A DNA stretch of 64,000 nucleotides, from assembly GCF_039134705.1 (NCBI RefSeq), contig NZ_CP146256.1, forward strand, positions 2,418,001-2,482,000. Reading direction: 5' to 3'. Both the position numbers and the translations under genes were made by a program. This DNA comes from Kineothrix sp. IPX-CK (lineage in GTDB: Bacteria; Bacillota; Clostridia; Lachnospirales; Lachnospiraceae). The notes beneath the pieces are model-generated. The model saw nothing but the letters and a program-made list of their open reading frames with translations, did not search any database and had not been told where the DNA came from. Positions 16,764 to 24,251 of this stretch are shown here, piece after piece (within the stretch, counting starts at the first letter, position 1; each line of letters begins with the position of its first letter).

Positions 16764-17906
16764 CTAAAACGTAACCTTTATGCCGAAATACACGCAATTA
16801 ATAAATTTTTCCATATCTTCCGGAGATACTTTAATTGGATTAACAACTGTTGCTCCCTTCATGGAATTTTGCAAAATCTCATGAAAATCTCTCTTAAACT
16901 CTTCTTCTGTGATTCCAATATCTGCAATGCATGCTGGAATATCCAGTTCGCGATTCATTTGCTTAACACCTTCTATAATATCCTTTTCCAGTATACGGGA
17001 TAATTTTGTGTACTTAGCAGCAACCTCTGCATCCTTTTTATTATAATTCATTGAGTACGGAAGAATTATGGCATTAACAAGTCCGTGTGCAAGATTATAT
17101 TTCCCCCCAAAAGCATGTGACACGCCGTGTACCATACCAAGTCCCGCATTGGAAAATGCCATACCGGCCATACATTGGAAATTATGGATTTTTTCTCTGC
17201 TTTGCACAGTTCCTTCTTTATACGAAATTGGCAGCCATTCCATGATACCTTCAATAGCTTCCTTAGCAAGGGCATCCGTGAAATCATTTCCATTTTTGTT
17301 TATGTATGCTTCCAGTGCATGGGTTAAGGCATCCATTCCTGTTTCAGCAACGATATGAGCGGGTAATGTTACAGGAAGATTCGGATCCAATATGGCAATA
17401 TCCGGTCTTATATGTTCGGTTTTAATCGCTAATTTGAACTGTTGTTCTTCCAATGTAATAACGCTGACTTGTGTTACTTCTGATGCTGTTCCTGATGTGG
17501 AAGGTATGGCTATCAATTTAGTTTTTAAATTTTTATCCTCAAGAGACATAGAAAATACAGTATCCCAGGTTATTTCCGGATGCTCATAGAAAAGAAGCAT
17601 AACTTTTGCGGCATCAATCGCAGATCCTCCGCCGAGCGCCAATACGACATCCGGTTTTTCTTTATGAAAAAATGCAACGCCTTCTTCCACCTGTCTGGTT
17701 GTGGGATTTTTACTGATTCCACTGTATAAAACAACCTCACATGCTTCTCTATGCATAATCGCTTTTACTCTATCGATGACACCTGTTCTTACCATGGATT
17801 GACCGCCGGTTACAATAACCGCCTTTTTATACTCTATATTTCTCAAATAATCAAGTGCATCTCTTCCCGTGATCAGTGCCGTTTTGGTAAATACAATTTT
17901 CTTCAT
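16764..17906 (-). CDS. Iron-containing (group III) alcohol dehydrogenase
   Basis: 380 residues from ATG 17906. NAD(P) loop ALGGGSAIDAAK near residues 92-103, metal-site segments ETGMDALTHALEAY and GMVHGVSHAFGGKYNLAHG with the Asp and three His ligands of the family. A longer reading to 17975 lacks a ribosome binding site. Members reduce aldehydes such as sulfoacetaldehyde (SarD), succinic semialdehyde (4HbD) or butanal. It precedes the aminotransferase gene by 153 bases on the same strand, which suggests deamination followed by reduction. Confidence 0.9.
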   Translation of the reverse strand: MKKIVFTKTALITGRDALDYLRNIEYKKAVIVTGGQSMVRTGVIDRVKAIMHREACEVVLYSGISKNPTTRQVEEGVAFFHKEKPDVVLALGGGSAIDAAKVMLLFYEHPEITWDTVFSMSLEDKNLKTKLIAIPSTSGTASEVTQVSVITLEEQQFKLAIKTEHIRPDIAILDPNLPVTLPAHIVAETGMDALTHALEAYINKNGNDFTDALAKEAIEGIMEWLPISYKEGTVQSREKIHNFQCMAGMAFSNAGLGMVHGVSHAFGGKYNLAHGLVNAIILPYSMNYNKKDAEVAAKYTKLSRILEKDIIEGVKQMNRELDIPACIADIGITEEEFKRDFHEILQNSMKGATVVNPIKVSPEDMEKFINCVYFGIKVTF

Positions 17907-17963
17907 ACCTATTGTCTTCCTTTCTGCCAGCTGCTTGTATGGTCTTTGTAATAGTGCGAAAAA

Positions 17964-17991
17964 GAGCAATATCATCTGTAAGACATTGCTC
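17964..17991 (-). terminator. Terminator downstream of araC-type gene
   Basis: GAGCAAT (17964-17970) and ATTGCTC (17985-17991) form a 7-bp stem with a 14-base loop, followed on the minus strand by TTTTT. It separates the AraC gene from the alcohol dehydrogenase. Confidence 0.7.
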
Positions 17992-18071
17992 CTTTTCTTT
18001 TTATAGAATCATAATATAATTGTTTTTATAAAAGTAATTGTAAAAAATCGGCTAATCCGATTTTTAAAATA

Positions 18072-18827
18072 TTATACAAAATTTATATCCTGTATTTTTT
18101 TCATAGCATTCGGTGTAAATGAAGAAAACTTCTTAAAGTCGTGAATAAAGTGAGCTTGATCATAATATCCCAATTTACTGTAGATATCATCTTCTCTTTG
18201 AAGTCTGATATATCGTAAACTTTCCTGTAAACGAACAATATTGGCATAATTCTTAATGGACAAACCCACGTTGCTTTTAAAGACGCGGTTTGTATAACGG
18301 TGACTGTACCCTAAGGTTTCAACCATATCACCTATAATTACATTTCCGTGCTCTTTTTCAATCTTATTAATAATATGTTTGGTAATGATGTTCTCATTGG
18401 TTATCATTGCATTTTCAAGCAGGGATAACATACAATCCGCCTTTTGCTCCAAGGGTAAATCAAAGCTTATCATATCCTCCATCTCCGGTATCCTGAGAAA
18501 AGATTCTATAGGAATTCTGTTGCTGATAATATCCTCCATAAACCCTTTAAAGCATGACGGAACAACCCCTCTGATCAATCTTCCGCCAAAGCATTTGTCA
18601 TATTCTGTAAGAAGAGAGGTTCCTCCTTCACGAAAACTTCCTACTATCAATACCTTCAGCTTGTTATTTCTCCATAGGCATTGAATGTCAATGCTTCCAT
18701 CCGGTATGGTAATTAATTTATCATTACACGGATTATCAATTTCATAGAATTTTTCAAACAAATTACCGTTTGCGATCACTTCCTGATAATTGATATTGCG
18801 CTTAATGCAAAATGTCTTCATTTTCAT
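18072..18827 (-). CDS. AraC-family transcriptional regulator
   Basis: 251 residues from ATG 18827, which has AAGGAG eight bases upstream. The N-terminal region (about 1-140, with ITIPDGSIDIQCLW and FGGRLIRGVVP) is the DUF6597-like sensor seen in many AraC proteins. The C-terminal 100 residues hold two helix-turn-helices (VIIGDMVETLGYSHRYTNRV and LGYYDQAHFIHDFKKFSSFT). It lies just before the alcohol dehydrogenase and aminotransferase genes, so it may control them, though a terminator separates it from them. Confidence 0.88.
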   Translation of the reverse strand: MKMKTFCIKRNINYQEVIANGNLFEKFYEIDNPCNDKLITIPDGSIDIQCLWRNNKLKVLIVGSFREGGTSLLTEYDKCFGGRLIRGVVPSCFKGFMEDIISNRIPIESFLRIPEMEDMISFDLPLEQKADCMLSLLENAMITNENIITKHIINKIEKEHGNVIIGDMVETLGYSHRYTNRVFKSNVGLSIKNYANIVRLQESLRYIRLQREDDIYSKLGYYDQAHFIHDFKKFSSFTPNAMKKIQDINFV

Positions 18828-18890
18828 AAGCATCACTCCTTAGAAAAATTCTGATAATAGGATATACTTATCAATTTAATGAAAATAAAA

Positions 18891-18922
18891 AAGCAAGAAC
18901 GTTTATTTTAACGCCCTTGCTT
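18891..18922 (-). terminator. Terminator/attenuator hairpin overlapping the araC leader
   Basis: AAGCAAG-AA-CGTT-TATTTT-AACG-CC-CTTGCTT: outer 7-bp and inner 4-bp stems with an AA/CC internal mismatch, followed on the minus strand by CTTTTTTATTTT. It can end the nitroreductase transcript; it also lies directly after the araC promoter, so it would sit at the 5' end of that mRNA. Confidence 0.75.
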
Positions 18923-18928
18923 GAAAAT

Positions 18929-18957
18929 TTTATATCATATTATTTTTAATATGTCAA
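18929..18957 (-). promoter_or_regulatory. Near-consensus sigma-A promoter of araC-type gene
   Basis: Minus strand TTGACA (18957-18952), 17-bp spacer, TATAAA (18934-18929). The predicted start falls at the base of the terminator-like hairpin 18891-18922. Confidence 0.7.
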
Positions 18958-18982
18958 TAACAAAATATTTCTAAAGGATTCA

Positions 18983-19522
18983 TCACCATCTTTCATACCG
19001 GACGATTTCTTCCAACTCTTTCCTTGGCCTCTGCTTTGGTGTTTCATCACCATATCCCAGCGTAATTATTCCGCACACATATTTATCTTCCGGAATATTC
19101 AAGATAGATCTGACATCATCTTGTTCAAACCATGCCGTCCAGCACGTTGCCAATCCTAAATGCTCCGCTTCAAGCAAAATATGCTCCATCGCAATGGCTG
19201 TATCCCTGATAATTTGCTTGAGCTCCGGTTCAGGACTGTTCTCATCCAGCCTTACGCTGATACCTTCCGAAATACGACAACGAATATCCGCTACACACAC
19301 GACAAATACAGGGGCTGTCATCATCCACTGTTGTTGGTGATCAGCATTTGATAATTTCTCTTTCATTTCCTCTGATTCAACTACAATGAACACCCAAGGC
19401 TGCGTATTGCTTCCGGATGGTGCCAATCTGGCGCTTTCTAATATTTGGACAAGCTTCACTTTTTCAACTTTTTTATTAAGATATTTACGGATGCTCCTTC
19501 TGCTTTCTATTTGTTCTAACAT
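18983..19522 (-). CDS. Nitroreductase-family FMN protein
   Basis: 179 residues with SRRSIRKY near the start and LAPSGSNTQPWVFIVV near 35-50, the FMN-binding features of the family, and the C-terminal LGYGDETPKQRPRKELEEIV typical of NfnB-like proteins. Uses NAD(P)H to reduce nitro, quinone or flavin substrates in the cytosol. It starts fifteen bases after the methionine aminopeptidase stop, so the two are probably co-transcribed. Confidence 0.9.
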   Translation of the reverse strand: MLEQIESRRSIRKYLNKKVEKVKLVQILESARLAPSGSNTQPWVFIVVESEEMKEKLSNADHQQQWMMTAPVFVVCVADIRCRISEGISVRLDENSPEPELKQIIRDTAIAMEHILLEAEHLGLATCWTAWFEQDDVRSILNIPEDKYVCGIITLGYGDETPKQRPRKELEEIVRYERW

Positions 19523-19536
19523 GGTAATCTCCTTTA

Positions 19537-20412
19537 CTAATATGTCAACACCTCATAACCGGTCTCGGTAACTAATACTGTTTTTTCCCATTGAGCAGAA
19601 GGCTTCCCGTCAGCGGTACGAACAGTCCAATTATCAGATTTATCCGTTACTATATTGGATTTTCCCATATTTATCATAGGTTCTACCGTAAAAACAAGCC
19701 CCGGAACTAAGAGCATTCCAGTTCCTTTCTTTGTTACATAACCGACCCAGGGTTCTTCGTGAAATTGCAGACCAATACCATGGCCTCCGATTTCTCTAAC
19801 AACAGAATACCCATTTCCCCTTGCATGGTCATGAACCGCTTGCCCAACATCTCCAAGAAATCCCCACGGTTTTACTTGTTCAATGCCAAGCTCCACACAC
19901 TCTTTCGCAACATCAACCAGTTTTTGTTTCCCGGCAGAAACATCACCAATGCAAAACATGCGTGAAGAATCCGAAAAAAAACCATTGAAAATTGTAGACA
20001 CATCAATATTTACAATATCCCCGTTTCGCAATAATATACGATCAGAGGGTATACCATGACACACAACATCATTGATCGAGATACACACGCTCTTGGGGTA
20101 ACCGTTGTAATTAAGTGTTGCCGGAACTCCTCCCAATTCCTTGGTTTTCTCAAAGATGAGCCGGTCAAGTTCTTCCGTAGTGACTCCATCAGCCACATAA
20201 TTTGTAATAAAATCCAGCAAAGCGATGTTTCGTTTGCTGCTTTCCCGCATACCTTCAATCTGCTGTTTTGTTTTAAGCAATTTCCGATGAGGTACTTCAC
20301 ATCCCTTTAAGCGGTAAATTTCAATTTGCTCTTCAATAGGGCCATGACATTTCTTATATTTCCGACCGCTGCCACACCAGCAGAGATCATTTCTTCCAAA
20401 TTTATCAGACAT
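19537..20412 (-). CDS. map: Type I methionine aminopeptidase with N-terminal SEC-C zinc motif
   Basis: 291 residues. Residues 8-25 hold the SEC-C motif (NDLCWCGSGRKYKKCHG), followed by the pita-bread aminopeptidase fold. Metal ligands: Asp in NIDVS, Asp in FSDSSR, His in GGHGIGLQFHEEP, Glu in FTVEPMIN and Glu in QWEKTV. It removes the initiator Met from new proteins; the SEC-C part is thought to help ribosome docking. A typical clostridial genome also carries a shorter map in its ribosomal protein cluster, so this is likely a second copy. Confidence 0.92.
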   Translation of the reverse strand: MSDKFGRNDLCWCGSGRKYKKCHGPIEEQIEIYRLKGCEVPHRKLLKTKQQIEGMRESSKRNIALLDFITNYVADGVTTEELDRLIFEKTKELGGVPATLNYNGYPKSVCISINDVVCHGIPSDRILLRNGDIVNIDVSTIFNGFFSDSSRMFCIGDVSAGKQKLVDVAKECVELGIEQVKPWGFLGDVGQAVHDHARGNGYSVVREIGGHGIGLQFHEEPWVGYVTKKGTGMLLVPGLVFTVEPMINMGKSNIVTDKSDNWTVRTADGKPSAQWEKTVLVTETGYEVLTY

Positions 20413-20454
20413 TTTATCTCCTCACATCTATAAATTCGGAGGGAGCAATATGCC

Positions 20455-20796
20455 CTAAAGGGAATCCGGCAGAAAACCGAAAGCATTCCGATATTGGCGC
20501 GGCGAACATTGAAACGCTTTAGAAAAAGCTCTGGCAAACGATTCAGATGACGAGTATCCGTATCGGAACGCAATATCAATTATTTTGTCATTGGTTACGC
20601 AAAGATCATAAGCGGCACCTTTTAATTTACATTGAGCAAGAAACTGTTTATATGTCATACCCATGTGCTCCCGAAACTTCGTAGAGCAGTAATACGGCGA
20701 ATATCCAACATATGATGACATATCCTGCAGACTCGGATTTTCCGTTATGTTATTTTCTACCCACTTTGCCATTGTTTCTATTGTTTGTACAGACAT
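20455..20796 (-). CDS. Stand-alone AraC-type DNA-binding protein
   Basis: 113 residues, essentially only the AraC/XylS double helix-turn-helix (SLQDMSSYVGYSPYYCSTKF and IIDIAFRYGYSSSESFARAF, then CSPRQYR). ATG 20796 is six bases after AAGGAGTG. No sensor domain is present, so activity may be set by level of expression, as for MarA/SoxS-like proteins. It lies between gapN and the methionine aminopeptidase gene on the same strand. A truncated full-length regulator is possible, but the start and ribosome binding site look intact. Confidence 0.85.
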   Translation of the reverse strand: MSVQTIETMAKWVENNITENPSLQDMSSYVGYSPYYCSTKFREHMGMTYKQFLAQCKLKGAAYDLCVTNDKIIDIAFRYGYSSSESFARAFSKAFQCSPRQYRNAFGFLPDSL

Positions 20797-20952
20797 TTGC
20801 TTCACTCCTTTTTACAGTATATCAATTTCAGCAGACAATTACATGATATAAGTTGCACATATGAAATAATATATCGATAATCTCCATAATTTGAATACAG
20901 CAAGAGTTAAGAATGCCTCTAATTATAAAAAGTCTTAAAAATATATAATACG

Positions 20953-22419
20953 CTATTCCTGATGCGGCAAATTAATGACAGTTACCTTAGGTCTGGACAT
21001 AGACTCAATGGAATAACGAATTCCCTGCGTACCAATCCCGGAAGCTTTTACTCCAAGAAACGGGAAGTGATCGGGACCTCTTTCCGTTTTGTTATTCACT
21101 TGAACAGTGCCTACCTCTAATTTGTCTGCCACATAAAAGGCATCATTGATATTCTGCGTAAACACTGCAGATTGAAGTCCGTATTCGGATGCATTTGCTA
21201 TCTCTATTGCCTCGTCTTTATCTTTCACACGTATGATCGGAAGCACAGGACCAAATGGTTCTTCCCAGGCAATTCTCATGTCAGTCGTAACGTAATCGAA
21301 CAAAGTCGGAGTGATAATATTTCCTTCTCTGTTCCCTCCAACGAGCAGCTTAGCACCTTTTTCTTTCGCATCATCTATCAATTCACATACAAAATCCGCT
21401 GCCTTCGAACTGATTAATGGTACAATATCAACATCCTTTTCTAATGGATTCCCATAGGCTAACTTTTCCATCTTAGACATTATCTTTTCTACCAATTGAT
21501 CTGCTATTTGATCTACTGCTAAAATTCGCTTAACTGCAGTACATCTTTGACCGGAATAAGAATACCCTCCCGCAACAATATTATTGGCTGTCAAATCTAA
21601 ATCCGCGTCTTCCAAAACAATAGCGGCATCCTTTCCGCCAAGTTCCATCAACAGCGGTACCATATTAGTTATTTGTGAAATATGCTGCCCAACTTCTGTA
21701 CTGCCGGTAAAATTAATAAAATTAATTCCCGGATGAGTAGTGATATAATCTCCTATTTCACTGCCTTTTCCGGTAACAGTATTTAAAACCCCGTCAGGAA
21801 CTCCCGCTTCCTGAAAAGCTCTTGCTAAATATAGTCCGCATAAGCTGCCTTGAGTTGCCGGTTTTAAAATAACAGAATTCCCAGCCATCAATCCTGGCGC
21901 AATCTTAGATGCAGCCAAATTCACAGGATAGTTAAATGGAGAGATCGCTAAAACAACTCCAAGAGGTTCTCTTCTTACAATCGAAACTTTATTTGTTTTT
22001 CCCCCCGGAAAACTATCCCCCGGAATGCTTTCGCCGGAAATATTCTTGGCGGTATCTGCCGTAAACTTGATGAAATCGGCCGTTCTTTCCACTTCGGAAA
22101 GACCGCTCTTTCTGTCTTTTGCTATTTCTTTTACCATGAGGCCGGCCAGTTCCTCCTTGTTTTTCAGAAGAATATCAGCTGCATGATACAAAATTTCCGC
22201 TTTTTCATCTATTGTCACATGCTTCCAGTCCTTCTGCGCTTCCTTTGCCGCTTGTACCGCCAAATCCACCTCATTTTTTGTCATTGCAGGTACACTTCCA
22301 ATAACTGAATTATCAATAGGGGATGTTACAGTAATATACTTACCGTCTTTACTCTCAACCCATTCACCATTTATGAGATTTCTATATAGATTATTATCAT
22401 CCTTGATTAAAGTCATCAT
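20953..22419 (-). CDS. gapN: NADP-dependent non-phosphorylating glyceraldehyde-3-phosphate dehydrogenase
   Basis: 488 residues from ATG 22419, with AGGAGG seven bases upstream. Aldehyde dehydrogenase fold with the catalytic Glu in ELGGKDAAI and catalytic Cys in YSYSGQRCTAVKR. The segments RGPDHFPFLGVKASG and SPFNYPVNLAASKIAPGLMA are characteristic of GapN. It oxidises glyceraldehyde-3-phosphate to 3-phosphoglycerate with NADP, giving NADPH but no ATP. It has its own promoter. Specificity for GAP is inferred from close motif resemblance. Confidence 0.9.
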   Translation of the reverse strand: MMTLIKDDNNLYRNLINGEWVESKDGKYITVTSPIDNSVIGSVPAMTKNEVDLAVQAAKEAQKDWKHVTIDEKAEILYHAADILLKNKEELAGLMVKEIAKDRKSGLSEVERTADFIKFTADTAKNISGESIPGDSFPGGKTNKVSIVRREPLGVVLAISPFNYPVNLAASKIAPGLMAGNSVILKPATQGSLCGLYLARAFQEAGVPDGVLNTVTGKGSEIGDYITTHPGINFINFTGSTEVGQHISQITNMVPLLMELGGKDAAIVLEDADLDLTANNIVAGGYSYSGQRCTAVKRILAVDQIADQLVEKIMSKMEKLAYGNPLEKDVDIVPLISSKAADFVCELIDDAKEKGAKLLVGGNREGNIITPTLFDYVTTDMRIAWEEPFGPVLPIIRVKDKDEAIEIANASEYGLQSAVFTQNINDAFYVADKLEVGTVQVNNKTERGPDHFPFLGVKASGIGTQGIRYSIESMSRPKVTVINLPHQE

Positions 22420-22483
22420 TTTATTTCCTCCTGTCATTCACCTTGCAAAAAGTTATAAATGAATATGTTAATAGTTAAAAGAT

Positions 22484-22511
22484 ATTCTAACATATAGTTA
22501 ATTTATGTCAA
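22484..22511 (-). promoter_or_regulatory. Promoter of gapN
   Basis: Minus strand TTGACA (22511-22506), 16-bp spacer, TAGAAT (22489-22484). The 291-bp region shared with the divergent gene at 22710 also holds an inverted repeat TGCACTT (22572-22578) with AAGTGCA (22597-22603). Confidence 0.6.
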
Positions 22512-22709
22512 TAAGGCACTAATTAGTAAGATAGTACCGAAAAGTTACTATATGCCTTAAGGTTGATGTCATGCACTTTTATCCAACAATTCAATCAAGT
22601 GCAAAATGTAACCAAATGTGACATGAGCTCGATTTATTGAATATACTGTTATAGACTTATTCTCATCGATGTGATTCAAATTGAAAAATTGTAAGAGGTA
22701 AAGTTAACA

Positions 22710-23414
22710 ATGAATAATATGATACCATTATCAGTTATCAATAGACAAGATTTTACTTTACTTTATTTTGACCTTAATGACGTTAAAACACCCGAAAGAA
22801 TCGACAAGGCATATATTTTGAGTAACAACTATTGCGGAGATGCTGCCGAAAAACCAGTGGAGGTTTTTATAAATGATTCCTTATCCGAAGAAGATTACGA
22901 GTTTCTAAATGATTCCTTAAAAGGGGCAAGGACTTATGGACAATCCGGCAATGTTATAGCAGATATAAGTGAAAATGTTAAAATGTTAGTATCGGAATAT
23001 ATTCCCAATTGGGGGATTACTATTAAAAAACAGCTTCAAAATCCAAGACTGATGATTACTTACCACAAGGATACAATCTACCCAAACTGTGAATGTAATC
23101 CCTTCTTTGATAAGGAGATTTTTCTTTCAGGTTACAACCATAATATCCAATCGCCGTGGTTTTGTACCGCTTACTCTCAAACAATTACTTTTTTTGCTCA
23201 AAACGCCGGATGTAATGATATTGCGATTTATCTTCAATATAGTCCGGATCGTGTCCGTTCTGTAAACGATCCGCAGCAGCTGATAATCAGACCGGAAGAA
23301 ACAGTGGATATTATTCCCTATAAATTCTCGAAATTTACACGTATGGCCGCCCATTCGGAGCATAAGCAAATTGCTCTGCGCATGTGGTTCCAAACGCAGC
23401 TGACGAACCACTAA
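22710..23414 (+). CDS. DUF6385-like protein, function unknown
   Basis: 234 residues, ATG preceded by AGAGG. No signal peptide or membrane helix is seen. The C-terminal 90 residues (ITFFAQNAGCNDIAIYLQYS, then a fixed PDRV and IIRPEETVDIIPY) resemble the end of the next gene's product (VNNTGTNAITVTLQISPDG), so both probably share a beta-sandwich DUF6385-type domain. It is the first of three plus-strand genes ending with a glycosyltransferase. I infer a surface or spore-layer protein; this is weak. Confidence 0.75.
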   Translation: MNNMIPLSVINRQDFTLLYFDLNDVKTPERIDKAYILSNNYCGDAAEKPVEVFINDSLSEEDYEFLNDSLKGARTYGQSGNVIADISENVKMLVSEYIPNWGITIKKQLQNPRLMITYHKDTIYPNCECNPFFDKEIFLSGYNHNIQSPWFCTAYSQTITFFAQNAGCNDIAIYLQYSPDRVRSVNDPQQLIIRPEETVDIIPYKFSKFTRMAAHSEHKQIALRMWFQTQLTNH

Positions 23415-23475
23415 TATATGTCCTGCATATTATGTATTATCCTCTTTTATGAGGAAATAACCTTGGAGGAAAATT

Positions 23476-24153
23476 ATGAACAATCTAGTTTTTAATACAA
23501 CTGCCAGCCAGTTATTATCCAGCGTATATGGCTATAACCAAGGTACCGGGACATTACAACTCTTGCAACTAAATTCGGCAGGCGAACTACTTGTCGCCTC
23601 CGCTTCCATGACGGTGGCAGGTGACGTAACCATCACCAATGCCCTGCTCACCGTGGCCGGCGATGTAACAATCGCTAACCCGATCACCATTGCCAACGGC
23701 AGCCTGACTGTAAACGGTGAAATTTCGGTCGAGGGTGACGTAACCATCACTAATGCCCTGCTTACCGTGGCCGGCGATGTGACGGTTGCTAACCCGATTA
23801 CCATTGCCAATTCCAATTTGACAGTTTTGGTTCAGGGTAATGAGTTCTTCTCGGCAACCGACCCTCACAATGGTGCATCCTCAACAGGTATTGCACTTGC
23901 CGCGACAGATATCTCGCAATTGAGAACCGCCACCATGTTCGTCAACAATACGGGAACAAACGCCATTACTGTAACCCTTCAAATCAGTCCTGACGGAGTG
24001 ATTTATTTCGATGACGTAAAATATGATGACGTATTAGTCGCAGGTGGATCGTATACCATCATGGTCGTAGAAACATTTGCGCAGTATGCTCAGATCAGCT
24101 ATGACGCCGGAACCCTTGCAACCTTTACGGCTTATTATAACGGCCAGGCTTAA
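23476..24153 (+). CDS. Repeat-containing DUF6385-like structural protein
   Basis: 225 residues with GGAGG six bases before ATG. Residues about 48-115 carry two near-identical copies of a 26-residue beta repeat (GDVTITNALLTVAGDVTIAN-PITIAN) with a 38-residue (114-bp) period. The C-terminal 100 residues form a DUF6385-like domain. Composition is Thr/Val/Ala/Asn-rich with very few charges and no Cys, and GC content is higher than in its neighbours. No signal peptide. It looks like a self-assembling or displayed structural protein, possibly the substrate of the glycosyltransferase that follows. Confidence 0.78.
   Translation: MNNLVFNTTASQLLSSVYGYNQGTGTLQLLQLNSAGELLVASASMTVAGDVTITNALLTVAGDVTIANPITIANGSLTVNGEISVEGDVTITNALLTVAGDVTVANPITIANSNLTVLVQGNEFFSATDPHNGASSTGIALAATDISQLRTATMFVNNTGTNAITVTLQISPDGVIYFDDVKYDDVLVAGGSYTIMVVETFAQYAQISYDAGTLATFTAYYNGQA
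23620..23811 (+). repeat. Two-copy 78-bp coding repeat, 114-bp period
   Basis: A copy starts at 23620 (GGTGACGTAACCATCAC) and another at 23734 with the same opening; each runs about 78 bp with mostly third-position differences, indicating internal duplication retained under protein selection. Confidence 0.8.
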
Positions 24154-24175
24154 AAGAATGTATGATTTGAAAAGA

Positions 24176-24198
24176 GCCACGGAGTGTTGCTCCGTGGC
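24176..24198 (+). terminator. Stem-loop between repeat-protein and glycosyltransferase genes
   Basis: GCCACGGAG-TGTTG-CTCCGTGGC, a perfect 9-bp stem followed by TTATATC. The U-run is short, so it probably ends most but not all transcripts, keeping the structural protein more abundant than the glycosyltransferase. Confidence 0.65.
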
Positions 24199-24251
24199 TT
24201 ATATCACATTTGCATGTGAGTAAGAAGGTTGAAAGGAGCATGGATATAAAT

